A stretch of DNA of 64,000 bases. Source: Prescottella subtropica (GTDB lineage: Bacteria > Actinomycetota > Actinomycetes > Mycobacteriales > Mycobacteriaceae). The notes beneath the pieces were generated by a model, which saw only the letters and a list, made by a program, of their open reading frames with translations, searched no databases and had not been told where the DNA came from. The translations under genes and the position numbers were made by a program. Of the stretch, positions 55,659 through 64,000 are shown piece after piece; position 1 is the stretch's first letter; every line of letters begins with the position of its first letter. The DNA lies in assembly GCF_005434945.1 (NCBI RefSeq), contig NZ_SKCH01000001.1, forward strand, positions 372,001-436,000, read 5' to 3'.

Positions 55659-56576
55659 TCAGAGCAGGTGGACCTTCTTGTACAGCACCTTCGACGGGCC
55701 GCCGACCAGGCCGACGCTGTCGAGGAAGCTCATGAGCTTCGCGCCGGACGTGCGGATCTTGTCGTGGTGGTGCTTGTTGGTGCGGGCGGCCGCGACGGCG
55801 CGGTCCTTGTCGATACCGGCGTTGGCGTAGACGTCCGGGTGGATCATGGACTTCATGACGAAGTAGACGACCGCCGCGGTGTTGATGCGTTCGACGGCGA
55901 GGCGGGCCCGGCTCGCGCCCTGGAGGCGGCGTCCGACCTCCTCGCGGGCGAAGCGGATGTGCCGCGCTTCCTCGAGAACGTGGATCTTGCTGACGGTGCG
56001 GGTGATCGGTTGGACGCGCTCGTCCTTCATGAAGTCGCGCTGCATCATGTCGAGGATCTCCTCGGCCGCCATCACGCTCGCATACGCGTTGGCGCCGCGG
56101 AAGAAACCGCCCCACAGTCGTCCAGCCTTGTGGATGAACGGGATCGGACCGTAGTCGGGCATCCCGAACTTCTCGCCGGCGCGGGCGAACATCACCGAGT
56201 GGCGGCACTCGTCGGCCACCTCGGTGAGCGCGAACTGGACGTGCCGCGAATGCTTGTCGCGGCCGTACACGTCGCGCAGCAGCATCTGCATGAGCAGGAT
56301 CTCGAACCACAGGCCGACACTCGAGACACTCGCGGCCTCGTGCTTGGTGAGTTCGATCTTCTGCGCGTCGGTCATTTCGTCCCACATCGCGGTGCCGTAC
56401 AGCGTGCTCCACTCGGGGGTGAGACCGAACTTGTCGTCCGGCAGCGGCGCGGACCAGTCCACCTCGACCATCGGGTCGTACGACTTACGGGCCGACGACG
56501 CCAGCAGCCGGCGTGCCGTCTCCTCACGATCGGACACCGGCGGAGCTGTGCGAGTCGACGGAGTCGCAGTGGTCAT
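55659..56576 (-). CDS. AurF-like diiron oxygenase
   Basis: This 305-residue protein of the AurF/diiron oxygenase family is predicted to bind two irons in a helical bundle. The ligands are visible in KHEAASVSSVGLW, LTEVADECRHSVMF (ExxH), AAEEILDMMQRDF and HVLEEARHIRFAREE (ExxH). AurF itself oxidises aryl amines, while relatives hydroxylate or desaturate other substrates. GAGGGG precedes the ATG at 56576. It stands alone on the minus strand and faces an operator-rich 504-bp gap. Its role near steroid genes is unknown. Confidence 0.82.
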   Translation of the reverse strand: MTTATPSTRTAPPVSDREETARRLLASSARKSYDPMVEVDWSAPLPDDKFGLTPEWSTLYGTAMWDEMTDAQKIELTKHEAASVSSVGLWFEILLMQMLLRDVYGRDKHSRHVQFALTEVADECRHSVMFARAGEKFGMPDYGPIPFIHKAGRLWGGFFRGANAYASVMAAEEILDMMQRDFMKDERVQPITRTVSKIHVLEEARHIRFAREEVGRRLQGASRARLAVERINTAAVVYFVMKSMIHPDVYANAGIDKDRAVAAARTNKHHHDKIRTSGAKLMSFLDSVGLVGGPSKVLYKKVHLL

Positions 56577-56632
56577 GACTACCCCTCGTTCTGCCACGGC
56601 CGCGGGCGCGGCACGCCATCTGTATGTGACTG

Positions 56633-56655
56633 ATGGTTACTGTTAGCTGAACCAT
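56633..56655. promoter_or_regulatory. Inverted repeat ATGGTT-N11-AACCAT before the diiron gene
   Basis: Perfect 6-bp arms about 57 bases before the start. The 504-bp gap 56577-57080 also holds a family B hairpin (56716), GTGAC-TT-GTCAC at 56844 and CTAAC-N10-GTTAG near 56860, likely promoter elements of the ABC importer. Confidence 0.4.
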
Positions 56656-56715
56656 ACAATGGCCGCCGTCACAGTGGCAACGGTGAGTTTCCCGGCGCGT
56701 GACGGCCCCTCCGTT

Positions 56716-56768
56716 CAGCTGAAGGGTCCCTTTGTTCGCCACAGGCGCACGAAGGGACCCTTCAGCTG
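56716..56768. repeat. Family B hairpin, copy 2
   Basis: A 25-bp stem with two G-T pairs and a three-base loop (ACA), related to 37890-37942 through CAGCTGAAGGGTCCCTT. It lies in a divergent promoter region, so a simple terminator role does not fit. Confidence 0.92.
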
Positions 56769-57080
56769 TCGGGGCGGGGTGGCGCCGAGTGCGGCGAATT
56801 TCCCCCTCCCGTGAAGCCGCGAAAGATACCGGCGGGTAGTGATGTGACTTGTCACACATCTAACGTTTGCTTCTGTTAGGGTTCTCGCAGCGGCCGAGCA
56901 AGCGCTCGATTGCGCTCTGCTGCTTGGTTTTCGGAGGGTGCCGCTGAGGCTCTCCGCTATCGGCGTGAACCGTCCGAACTGGTTGTCAGTCGGGTAGGTG
57001 CTCCGCCGCCTACTACTCGATACCGGATTGTGCGTACCCGCGGTCGGTCGTCCGATCGCGGCTGCTCGGGAGGACACAGC

Positions 57081-58655
57081 ATGAGGAACACGATGATCCG
57101 CGCGTCGCAGGCGCTGGCGCTGGCCGCGGCCGCGTCGGTGGTGTTGACGGCGTGCGGTGGCGGTGCGTCGTCGTCGACGGCGTCGGGCGGCCCGACCGGC
57201 GAACTCGACCCGGCGGCCGTCCTGCGGGTGACGGCCGCGGCACCGACCCGCAACCTCGACCCCTACCTGCAGACCAGCTACGGCGGATGGGGTTACCTCA
57301 CACCGGTGTTCGACCGGCTCACCGTCGTCGATGCCGACGGGAACCTCGAACCCGGCCTGGCCGAGTCCTGGCAGTTCGCGCCGGACGGCTCGTACCTGGA
57401 ACTGACGCTGCGCGACGGTGTCACCTTCCACGACGGGACGCCGTTCGACGCCGATGCCGTCGCCGCGAACATCCGGCGCGGGCAGACGATGGAGGGCAGC
57501 ACGGTCACGGCCGCGCTGAAGAACATCACCGGTGTCGACGTCGTCGACGCCCGCACCGTGCGTCTGCGTCTGGCACCGGGAACCGGTGTCGACCTGCCCG
57601 GCGTGTTCAGCTCCAACGTGGGAATGATGGTCAGCCCCAAGGCGATCGCCGACGGTGCCGATCTGCGCAACAATCCGGGACTCGCCGGGTCCGGCGGCTA
57701 CGTCGTCAGTGCCTACGTGCCGGAGGAATCGGTGACGCTCGCCCGCGCGGAGGGCGCCAACTGGGATCCCGAGGCCGGCAAGCTCGCCGGCATGAAGTTC
57801 GAGTGGGTGACCGATGCGAGCACCCGGCTCAACGGCATCAAGACCGGTGCCACCGACCTGAGCTGGGTGAGCTCGGCCAACGAGGTCGTCGAGGCGGGCA
57901 GCCTCGGGAAGTCGGGGACCGTCGCCGTCACCGAGGTGCCGTTCCGCAACGTCCTCGGGGTGTACATGCGGTCGCAGGGCGACCTCGCGAAACCCGAGGT
58001 GCGGCAGGCGGTGGCGTCGGCCATCGACCCGGAGGCGATCAGTGCCCTGTTCTCCGGCACCTGCACCCCGAGCCGTCAGCTGTATCCGGCGGGTAGCTGG
58101 TCGCGGGACGAGTCGTACCGGTACCCCTACGGGTACGACCTCGACAAGGCCAAGAGCCTCGTCCAGCAGGCCGGCGGCGCGAAGGTGCAGTTGACGTTCG
58201 CGGCCGGCACCAACACCGAGAAACCCGCCAACGTCATCCAGTCGGCGCTGTCGCAGGCCGGTATCGAGGCCGAGCTCAACCCGGTCCCGAACACCCAGAA
58301 CGAGCCCCGCTACATCGCGGGCGACTTCCAGTCGATGGTCGCGGGCAGCTTCAGCCCCAAGGTCGACCCGGCCGAGACCGCCGCCACGTTCGTCACCGGC
58401 CCCTACGATCTGGCGAACGGCAATCCGCAGATCACGGAACTGGTCACGAAGGCCGCGAATCCCACTCTCTCGCAGGACGAGCGGGCGCCGCTGTACAACC
58501 GGATCTGGGATCTGACGCTGCAGGAGGCGATGTTCGTGCCGATCTGCAACCAGACCAACGTCACCGTCTCGTCGCCCAAGGTGACCGGTGCCGAGGACAT
58601 GCCGTGGGTCAACCTCGGGATCTTCGATCTGCGGCACGTCGGGATGACGAAGTAG
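57081..58655 (+). CDS. Solute-binding lipoprotein of the ABC importer (family 5)
   Basis: This 524-residue extracytoplasmic lipoprotein has a signal peptide ending in VLTAC near residue 24. The family 5 pattern follows: LDPYLQTSYGGWGYLTPVFDRL, PDGSYLELTLRDGVTFHDGTPFDADAV and PEVRQAVASAIDPEAI. GGGAGG precedes the ATG. It heads a five-gene operon with two permeases and two ATPases. In R. jostii the CamABCD ABC system recovers excreted cholate catabolites; position and type make this a candidate counterpart, which is inference. Confidence 0.9.
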   Translation: MRNTMIRASQALALAAAASVVLTACGGGASSSTASGGPTGELDPAAVLRVTAAAPTRNLDPYLQTSYGGWGYLTPVFDRLTVVDADGNLEPGLAESWQFAPDGSYLELTLRDGVTFHDGTPFDADAVAANIRRGQTMEGSTVTAALKNITGVDVVDARTVRLRLAPGTGVDLPGVFSSNVGMMVSPKAIADGADLRNNPGLAGSGGYVVSAYVPEESVTLARAEGANWDPEAGKLAGMKFEWVTDASTRLNGIKTGATDLSWVSSANEVVEAGSLGKSGTVAVTEVPFRNVLGVYMRSQGDLAKPEVRQAVASAIDPEAISALFSGTCTPSRQLYPAGSWSRDESYRYPYGYDLDKAKSLVQQAGGAKVQLTFAAGTNTEKPANVIQSALSQAGIEAELNPVPNTQNEPRYIAGDFQSMVAGSFSPKVDPAETAATFVTGPYDLANGNPQITELVTKAANPTLSQDERAPLYNRIWDLTLQEAMFVPICNQTNVTVSSPKVTGAEDMPWVNLGIFDLRHVGMTK

Positions 58656-58671
58656 CGCGGGGGAGCCGACC

Positions 58672-59613
58672 ATGTTGCGTTACGCGGGCCGGCGGTTGCT
58701 GGCGGCGATTCCCCTGCTGCTGATCGTGCCACTGCTGATCTTCCTGTTGATCGACCTGGCGCCCGGTGATCCGGCGGTGATCCTGGCGGGGGAGGAGGCG
58801 ACCCCGGAGCGGCTCGCGCAGCTGCGGGCGTCCCTGAACCTCGACCAGAACGTGTTCGTGCGGTACCTCGACTGGGTCGGCGGTGTCCTGCACGGCGACC
58901 TCGGGACGTCGCTGCTGTCGAACCAGACGGTGAGCGAACTGCTGGTGCGGCGGATGGCGACGACGCTGTCCCTCGTCGGGTTCGCAATGGTGCTGGCCGT
59001 GGTGATCGGGGTGGTCCTCGGCGTGCTGGGGTCGCTGCGGCCCGGTGGTGTCGTGGACCGCGCCGTCAACGTGATCGCGTCGGTCGCGATCGCGATCCCC
59101 GCGTTCTGGTTCGGTCTGGTGCTGGTGTCGCTGTTCGCGGTGTCCAACCAGATCTTCCCGGCGTTCGGGTACGTGCCACTGTCCGACGGGGTGGTGCCGT
59201 GGTTCCAGCATCTGGTGCTGCCGGGTGTGGCGCTCGCGTTGCTGCCGGCGGCGGAGGTGACGCTGCAACTGCGGTCCTCCCTCGGACAGGTGCTGGGCAG
59301 CGACTACATCCTCAACGCCAAGGCACGCGGTCTCGGGCAGGCCAGCGTCGTCCTCAAGCACGGTCTGAAGAACGCGTGCATCCCGGTGGTGACGGTCCTC
59401 GGGTTCCGGGTCGCGGAGGTCCTCGGCGGCGCGGTGACCATCGAGATCATCTACAGCATGCCGGGCATGGGCAGCCTCGCCGTCAACAGCGTGCAGAACC
59501 ACGACGTTCCGGTGCTGCTCGGGTTCGTCCTGTTCACCACGTGCGTGGTGGTGCTGGTCAACCTGCTGGTCGACATCTCGTACGGCTATTTCAATCCGAA
59601 GGTGCGCGCATGA
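58672..59613 (+). CDS. ABC importer permease, DppB/OppB type
   Basis: This 313-residue integral membrane protein has six expected helices. It starts LRYAGRRLLAAIPLLLIVPLLIFLLIDLAPGDPA, the usual OppB opening with the PGDP motif. The cytoplasmic coupling (EAA) loop is seen as DYILNAKARGLGQASVVLKHGLKNA. It is 16 bases after the binding protein and overlaps the next gene by four bases (ATGA), so subunits are co-translated. Confidence 0.93.
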   Translation: MLRYAGRRLLAAIPLLLIVPLLIFLLIDLAPGDPAVILAGEEATPERLAQLRASLNLDQNVFVRYLDWVGGVLHGDLGTSLLSNQTVSELLVRRMATTLSLVGFAMVLAVVIGVVLGVLGSLRPGGVVDRAVNVIASVAIAIPAFWFGLVLVSLFAVSNQIFPAFGYVPLSDGVVPWFQHLVLPGVALALLPAAEVTLQLRSSLGQVLGSDYILNAKARGLGQASVVLKHGLKNACIPVVTVLGFRVAEVLGGAVTIEIIYSMPGMGSLAVNSVQNHDVPVLLGFVLFTTCVVVLVNLLVDISYGYFNPKVRA

Positions 59614-60497
59614 CGACCACACAGCCGACAACCGCACAGCCACAGGAACACTCGGGTGTACCGGCACGCGTGTGGGGGTTCGTCCGCAACCGTCCGGTGA
59701 CGGTGCTCGCGGGTGTCTTCGTGCTCGCGCTGATCCTGACCGCGCTCTTCGCGCCGCTACTGGCCCCGTACGACCCGTACGCGCAGGACGTCGTGAACCG
59801 GCTGCAGCCGCCGTCGTCGGCGCACTGGCTGGGCACCGACGACTACGGCCGGGACGTGCTGAGCCGGTTGATCTTCGGTGCGCGGGTGTCGCTGCAGGCG
59901 TCGTTGCAGGCCGTCGTCCTGGCGTTGGTGCTGGGCCTGCCGTTGGGCGTGATCGCCGGCTACCGCGGTGGCTGGGTCGACACCGTCTCGACCCGCATCA
60001 TGGACGCCCTGATGAGTGCGCCGTCGCTGGTGCTGGCCATCACGATCGTCGCGGTCCTCGGCTCCGGTATCACCACCGCGATGTTCGCGGTCGGTCTGGT
60101 GATGGCGCCCCGCTTCTACCGGGTGGCGCGGGCATCGACGATGGACGTGCGCGGCGACACCTACATCGAGGCGTCGGTCGCGTTGGGCTGCAGCACGTCC
60201 CGCACGATCGTCCGACACATCCTGCCGAACGTGATGCCCCCGATCGTGCTGGTCATCTCGGTGTCGCTGGGCACCGCGGTCGCCGCGGAGGCCAGCCTGA
60301 GTTTCCTCGGGCTCGGCGCGAAACCGCCGGCCGCGAGCTGGGGGTCGATGCTGTCGACGGCGGCGTCGAACATGCAACTCGCCCCGTACCTGGTGTGGCC
60401 GCCCGGCGTGATGATCTTCCTGACGGTGCTCGCGTTCACCTATCTCGGCGACGGGGTTCGCCGGACCCTGACGAGGAGCCGCAATGGCAGCAACTGA
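59610..60497 (+). CDS. ABC importer permease, DppC/OppC type
   Basis: This 295-residue membrane protein has a short cytoplasmic N-terminus followed by VWGFVRNRPVTVLAGVFVLALILTALFAPLLAPYDP and LGTDDYGRDVLSRLIFGARVSL, typical of DppC. The EAA loop is TYIEASVALGCSTSRTIVRHILPNVMPP. It partners the DppB-type subunit and overlaps the ATPase gene that follows by 14 bases. Confidence 0.93.
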   Translation: MTTTQPTTAQPQEHSGVPARVWGFVRNRPVTVLAGVFVLALILTALFAPLLAPYDPYAQDVVNRLQPPSSAHWLGTDDYGRDVLSRLIFGARVSLQASLQAVVLALVLGLPLGVIAGYRGGWVDTVSTRIMDALMSAPSLVLAITIVAVLGSGITTAMFAVGLVMAPRFYRVARASTMDVRGDTYIEASVALGCSTSRTIVRHILPNVMPPIVLVISVSLGTAVAAEASLSFLGLGAKPPAASWGSMLSTAASNMQLAPYLVWPPGVMIFLTVLAFTYLGDGVRRTLTRSRNGSN

Positions 60498-61539
60498 CAC
60501 ACTCACCCGTCCCGACGGTCCCGGTATCGGCTCGGCCGGCCCGCTGCTGCGGGTGCGGGACCTGACGGTCCAGTTCCGGGCCGGCCGCAAGGACTGGGTC
60601 ACCGCCGTGCAGGACGTCTCGTTCGACGTCGCCGCCGGCGAATCCGTCGCCCTGGTCGGCGAATCGGGATCCGGCAAGACCGTCTCGTCGCTCGCGGTGA
60701 TGGGGTTGACGGGTGACACCGGCGGCCGGATCGCCCGCGGCAGCGTCGAATTCGACGGACGCGACCTGACGGCCCTGCCGCCGAAACAGTGGCGGTCGCT
60801 GCGCGGCAGCGGCATGGGCATGATCTTCCAGCAGCCCATCCGCAGCCTCAACCCCGCTTACACGGTCGGCGACCAGATCGCCGAATCCGTCCGCAAGCAT
60901 CTCGGTCTCGACCGCAGGGCCGCGATGGCCCGGGCCGTCGAGATGCTCGAGCTGGTGCAGATCCCCCGGGCCGCCGAGCGGGTGCGCGAATACCCGCACG
61001 CGTTCAGCGGCGGCATGTGCCAGCGGGTGATGATCGCGATGGTGATGGCGTGCAATCCGCGGCTGCTCATCGCCGACGAGCCCACCACCGCCCTCGATGT
61101 CACGGTGCAGGAGACGATCCTGCAGTTGCTGCGGGACCTGCAGGAGCAGACCGGGGTGGCGCTGCTGTTCGTCACCCACGACCTCGGGGTGGTCGCCGAA
61201 CTGTGCGAACGTGTCGTCGTCATGTACGCCGGCGAGGTCGTCGAGGACGGTCGCGCCGACGACGTCTTCTTCCGCCCGCAGCATCCGTACACGTCGGGCC
61301 TGCTGTCGTCGATCCCGCACCCCGGACTCGGCGGCGACCGGCGGCTGACCGCGATCCCGGGACGCATTCCGGCCGCGGGGGAGTGGCCGGCCGGCTGCCA
61401 CTTCCACGACCGCTGCCCGCACGCCCGCGCCGGACTGTGCGACACCGTGCACCCGGCCCTGACCGACACCACCGCCGACCGTGCCGCCCGCTGCCTGCGG
61501 GTGACCGACCTGGACCTGCGAGGAGTGGACGAGCCATGA
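60484..61539 (+). CDS. ABC importer ATPase, DppD/OppD type
   Basis: This 351-residue nucleotide-binding subunit contains the Walker A motif GESGSGKT (near 60), Q-loop FQQPIRSLNP, the signature as FSGGMCQRVMIAM, and Walker B LLIADEPTTALDVTVQ, followed by VTHDLGVV. The C-terminal oligopeptide-transporter extension has CHFHDRCPHARAGLC, a cysteine cluster of the type that binds iron-sulfur in DppD. It forms a heterodimer with the next gene product. Confidence 0.94.
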   Translation: MAATDTLTRPDGPGIGSAGPLLRVRDLTVQFRAGRKDWVTAVQDVSFDVAAGESVALVGESGSGKTVSSLAVMGLTGDTGGRIARGSVEFDGRDLTALPPKQWRSLRGSGMGMIFQQPIRSLNPAYTVGDQIAESVRKHLGLDRRAAMARAVEMLELVQIPRAAERVREYPHAFSGGMCQRVMIAMVMACNPRLLIADEPTTALDVTVQETILQLLRDLQEQTGVALLFVTHDLGVVAELCERVVVMYAGEVVEDGRADDVFFRPQHPYTSGLLSSIPHPGLGGDRRLTAIPGRIPAAGEWPAGCHFHDRCPHARAGLCDTVHPALTDTTADRAARCLRVTDLDLRGVDEP

Positions 61540-62342
61540 CCCTGCTCGACGTGACCGGCCTGTCGAAGTCGTTCTCCACCCGCCGCGACGTCCTCGGTCG
61601 GCGCACCGGGTGGACGCACGCCGTGCGGGACGTGTCCTTCACCCTCGACGCCGGTGAATGCCTCGCCGTCGTCGGGGAATCCGGGGCCGGCAAGTCCACG
61701 GTGGGGCGGATGGTGCTGCGGCTGATCGAGGCCGACACCGGCGGAATCGTCTTCGACGGCGAGGACGTGCGCGCCGCGACACCGGCCCGGCTGCGGCAGC
61801 TCCGGCGCGGCATGCAGATGATCTTCCAGGACCCGCACTCCTCGCTCGACCCGCGGATGACCGTCGCGGATGCGGTGATCGAACCGCTGATCGTGCACAC
61901 CGACCTCGACCGGAGTGCCCGACGTCGACGGGCGGAGAAACTTCTCGACAAGGTCGGCATCGGTTCGCGGTATCTCGGACGCTATCCGGCGGAGTTGTCC
62001 GGAGGGCAGTTGCAGCGGGTCGCGATCGCCCGCGCGTTGACCCTGGAACCGAAACTCATCGTGTGCGACGAACCCGTTGCGGCCCTGGATGTCTCGGTGC
62101 GCGCCCAGGTGCTCAACCTGCTGCGGGATCTGCAGGAGGAACTCGGGCTGGCGTACCTGTTCGTGTGCCACGACCTGGCGCTCATCGAGGTGATCGCCGA
62201 CCGGGTGCTGGTGATGCGGGCCGGGGCCGTCGTCGAATCCGGGACGGTGGAGCAGATCTACCGCACGCCCCGGGAGGACTACACGCGGCAACTGCTCGAT
62301 GCTGTTCCGGTGCCGATCCCGCGGGCTACTCGCCGGCGCTGA
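61536..62342 (+). CDS. ABC importer ATPase, DppF/OppF type
   Basis: This 268-residue second ATPase has Walker A GESGAGKST, Q-loop FQDPHSSLDPRMTV, signature LSGGQLQRVAIARAL and Walker B LIVCDEPVAALDVSV, then CHDLALIEVIADRVLVM. It is shorter than usual because the C-terminal cysteine region of OppF is missing, ending soon after TPREDYTRQLLDAVP. It overlaps the upstream stop by four bases and the convergent MFS gene by 17 bases. Confidence 0.93.
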   Translation: MTLLDVTGLSKSFSTRRDVLGRRTGWTHAVRDVSFTLDAGECLAVVGESGAGKSTVGRMVLRLIEADTGGIVFDGEDVRAATPARLRQLRRGMQMIFQDPHSSLDPRMTVADAVIEPLIVHTDLDRSARRRRAEKLLDKVGIGSRYLGRYPAELSGGQLQRVAIARALTLEPKLIVCDEPVAALDVSVRAQVLNLLRDLQEELGLAYLFVCHDLALIEVIADRVLVMRAGAVVESGTVEQIYRTPREDYTRQLLDAVPVPIPRATRRR

Positions 62343-63891
62343 CGGTCACCGGTTCGTCGTCCTCGCACAGTGCCGCGATCCCGCGTCCCCCCGGCGACCA
62401 GAGACCGAGTGCGACGGCGCTGACGAGCATGACCCCGCCGAGGACGATCGACGCCTCCTGCATGCCCTGCAGGAACGCCACCTTCGCGAAATCGGCGAGT
62501 TGCTCACCCTGCGCCCCACCGAGTTTCGCCACCTCGAGGGCGGCGGCGAGCGAGTCGGACACCGGCCCCTTCGCGGGGGCGGGGGCGACGTCGACGACCG
62601 GCCGGATCTCCCGGCCGTAGCCGGCGGCGAGCACACTGCCGGCGAGGGCGACACCGATCGCGGCCCCGATCTCGCGGGCCGCGTCGTTGACGGCCGACGC
62701 GACACCCTGCTGTGCGGTGGGAGTGTTCGCGACGATCGCAGTGGTGGCCGGTGCCGTGCACAGGCCGAGGCCGATCGCGGCGACGGTGAGCGGGATCGCG
62801 ACGTCCCGGTACGAGCTGCCGGCGTCGAGCTGCCCCATCAGTACGAGCGAGACACCCATGACGGCCAGCCCGGTGACGGTGAGGAACCGCAGCCCGGTCC
62901 ACGGGATGATCCACGGCGCCGCGATCGACAGCGCGAGCACCACGACACCGATCGGGGCGAGGGCCAGTGCGGACTGCAGCGGCGAATAGCCGAGCACCAA
63001 CTGCAGATGCTGGATGATCAGGAAGAACAGGCCGAACGTCGCGAGGAACTGCAGCGTCAGCGAGGCGGCACCCACCCCGAACGTGCGGTTCCGGAACAAC
63101 CGGACGTCGAGGAGTGGATGCGCGGTGCGGGCCTCGGCCGCGACGAACACGACCGCGGCACCGAGACCGGTGACGATCGCGGCGAGCACCCACGGATCGA
63201 GCCACCCACGTCCGGGCGCCTCGATGATGCCCAGGACGAACAGGCCGATCGCGACGGCGCTGAGCACGGCGCCGCGCACGTCGAACACGAACGACTCGTC
63301 GTCCCGCGACGACGGCACCGTGAACGCCGCCACGAACAGCACCGCCGACGCGGCAGCCAGGCCGATGAAGATCGCTCGCCACGACCACTGTTCGAGCAGC
63401 AACCCGGACCCGATGAGACCGGCGATGCCGCCGGAGCCGGCGACACCCGACCAGATGCCGACGGCCTTGGATCGTCGTTCGGCGGGGAAGTTCGCGGTGA
63501 GGATCGACAGTGTCGCCGGCATGACGAGCGCGGCGCCGGCGCCGCCGACGGCGCGGGCCGCGATGATCGCGGTGGGCGAGTCGAAGAGCACCGGGGCCGC
63601 GGCCGCGGCCGCGAACACCGCGAGTCCGATCACGAGCAGTCCGCGTCGTCCGTAGCGGTCGCCGAGCGCGCCGGACGGCAGCAGCAGGCATGCGAGCGCG
63701 AGGGTGTAGCCGTCGACGATCCAGGTCAACTGCGACTGGGTGGCGCCGGTGTCGCGGGCGAGGTCGGCCAGTGCGGTGTTGAGCGCGGCCATCGCGGCGA
63801 CGACGAGCGCGACCGCGCCGCACGCCACCGTCAGCGTCCAGATCTGGCCGCGGGTCATCCGCTCGGCACGTCCGGTCGGGGTGCGATTCAT
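62326..63891 (-). CDS. MFS transporter, DHA2/EmrB-QacA type
   Basis: This 521-residue membrane protein probably has 14 helices. The N-terminal WIVDGYTLALACLLLPSGALGDRYGRRG is the MFS motif A region, and RAVGGAGAALVMPATLSIL is the motif C region of drug/proton antiporters. Such proteins usually export. However, R. jostii CamM, an MFS protein, imports a cholate intermediate, so the direction here is open. Two direct repeats lie before its start, and a divergent gene begins at 63982, possibly its regulator. Confidence 0.9.
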   Translation of the reverse strand: MNRTPTGRAERMTRGQIWTLTVACGAVALVVAAMAALNTALADLARDTGATQSQLTWIVDGYTLALACLLLPSGALGDRYGRRGLLVIGLAVFAAAAAAPVLFDSPTAIIAARAVGGAGAALVMPATLSILTANFPAERRSKAVGIWSGVAGSGGIAGLIGSGLLLEQWSWRAIFIGLAAASAVLFVAAFTVPSSRDDESFVFDVRGAVLSAVAIGLFVLGIIEAPGRGWLDPWVLAAIVTGLGAAVVFVAAEARTAHPLLDVRLFRNRTFGVGAASLTLQFLATFGLFFLIIQHLQLVLGYSPLQSALALAPIGVVVLALSIAAPWIIPWTGLRFLTVTGLAVMGVSLVLMGQLDAGSSYRDVAIPLTVAAIGLGLCTAPATTAIVANTPTAQQGVASAVNDAAREIGAAIGVALAGSVLAAGYGREIRPVVDVAPAPAKGPVSDSLAAALEVAKLGGAQGEQLADFAKVAFLQGMQEASIVLGGVMLVSAVALGLWSPGGRGIAALCEDDEPVTVSAGE

Positions 63892-63931
63892 GCGGGCCTC
63901 CGTCGTGGGGAGCGGGACTGCAGAAAACGAG

Positions 63932-63964
63932 ACTGACGGTATCGTAAATGAACTGACGGTTTCG
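63932..63964. promoter_or_regulatory. Direct repeats before the MFS gene
   Basis: ACTGACGGTATCG at 63932 and ACTGACGGTTTCG at 63952 repeat every 20 bases, that is, about two helical turns. This spacing suits cooperative binding by a dimeric repressor between the divergent MFS and 63982 genes. Confidence 0.5.
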
Positions 63965-63981
63965 CAGGCAGGCGGTGACGG

Positions 63982-64000
63982 ATGAGTTCGGACGTGGATG
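63982..64000 (+). CDS. Start of a gene cut by the window end
   Basis: An ATG at 63982 opens a frame (MSSDVD) that leaves the window after six codons. It is divergent from the MFS transporter, across a gap with regulator-type repeats, so a TetR or MarR regulator would be usual here. Nothing else can be read. Confidence 0.35.

Noticed and set aside
57081-63891. Naming the importer camABCD and the MFS gene camM outright
   Set aside because: Type and context fit, but family membership alone cannot fix the substrate, and five rather than four ABC genes are present.

Overview
The window is high-GC DNA from an actinobacterium of the Rhodococcus type (Mycobacteriales). It carries a large steroid catabolic cluster. 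The gene set is ring-opening enzymes (KstD, KshA, HsaA, HsaB, HsaC, HsaD) plus enzymes for a five-carbon acyl side chain (a fused FadE34-like dehydrogenase, ChsH3-like hydratases, a ChsB1-like dehydrogenase, a FadA5-like thiolase) and a three-carbon side chain (FadE28/FadE29, ChsH1/ChsH2, Ltp2). No Cyp125, FadD3 or HsaEFG is present. This combination, with peptide-type ABC and MFS transporters at the right end, fits a bile-acid (cholate) cluster of the kind known in Rhodococcus jostii better than a whole-cholesterol cluster. The species and substrate are inferences.

Layout. 0-10 kb: mixed accessory genes (aldehyde dehydrogenase, two alcohol dehydrogenase/SDR genes, a broken SDR, a phytase-like lipoprotein, RNase HI between two hairpins, an old-yellow-enzyme homologue, an amidohydrolase, an alpha/beta hydrolase, a WYL regulator). 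10.6-15.3 kb: Tat-exported cholesterol oxidase, ChsB1-like SDR, FadD19-like CoA ligase. 15.3-18 kb: SnoaL-like protein, F420-type oxidoreductase, IclR regulator. 18-31.5 kb: ring degradation (hsaB, hsaD, kstD, two hsaA-type genes, hsaC, kshA with a small Cys-rich partner, a KstD1-type dehydrogenase) and a KstR-like TetR regulator. 31.7-37.9 kb: a five-gene operon for C5 side-chain beta-oxidation. 38-43 kb: a CoA ligase-SnoaL-LLM-SnoaL-AraC operon on the minus strand. 43-50.7 kb: FadD17-like ligase and a six-gene operon resembling the igr operon. 50.7-57 kb: a degenerate M19 dipeptidase, an orphan solute-binding protein, two SDRs and a diiron protein. 57-63.9 kb: a complete ABC importer and a convergent MFS transporter.

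Inferred working: CoA ligases activate the side chain. FadE34-like, ChsH3-like, ChsB1-like and FadA5-like enzymes remove acetyl-CoA. FadE28/29, ChsH1/2 and Ltp2 remove propionyl-CoA. KstD, KshA, HsaAB, HsaC and HsaD open and cleave rings A and B. The transporters could import substrate or recover excreted intermediates.

Regulation visible in the DNA. One pseudo-palindrome, consensus near GTCTCGYTSASCGGGAA, recurs in at least eight promoter regions and is the likely operator of an IclR regulator. A second, near TAGAATNNATTCTA, recurs before the ChsB1-like gene, the IclR gene and the thiolase operon. Three families of near-perfect hairpins are repeated in intergenic gaps. No rRNA, tRNA, CRISPR array or transposase was seen.
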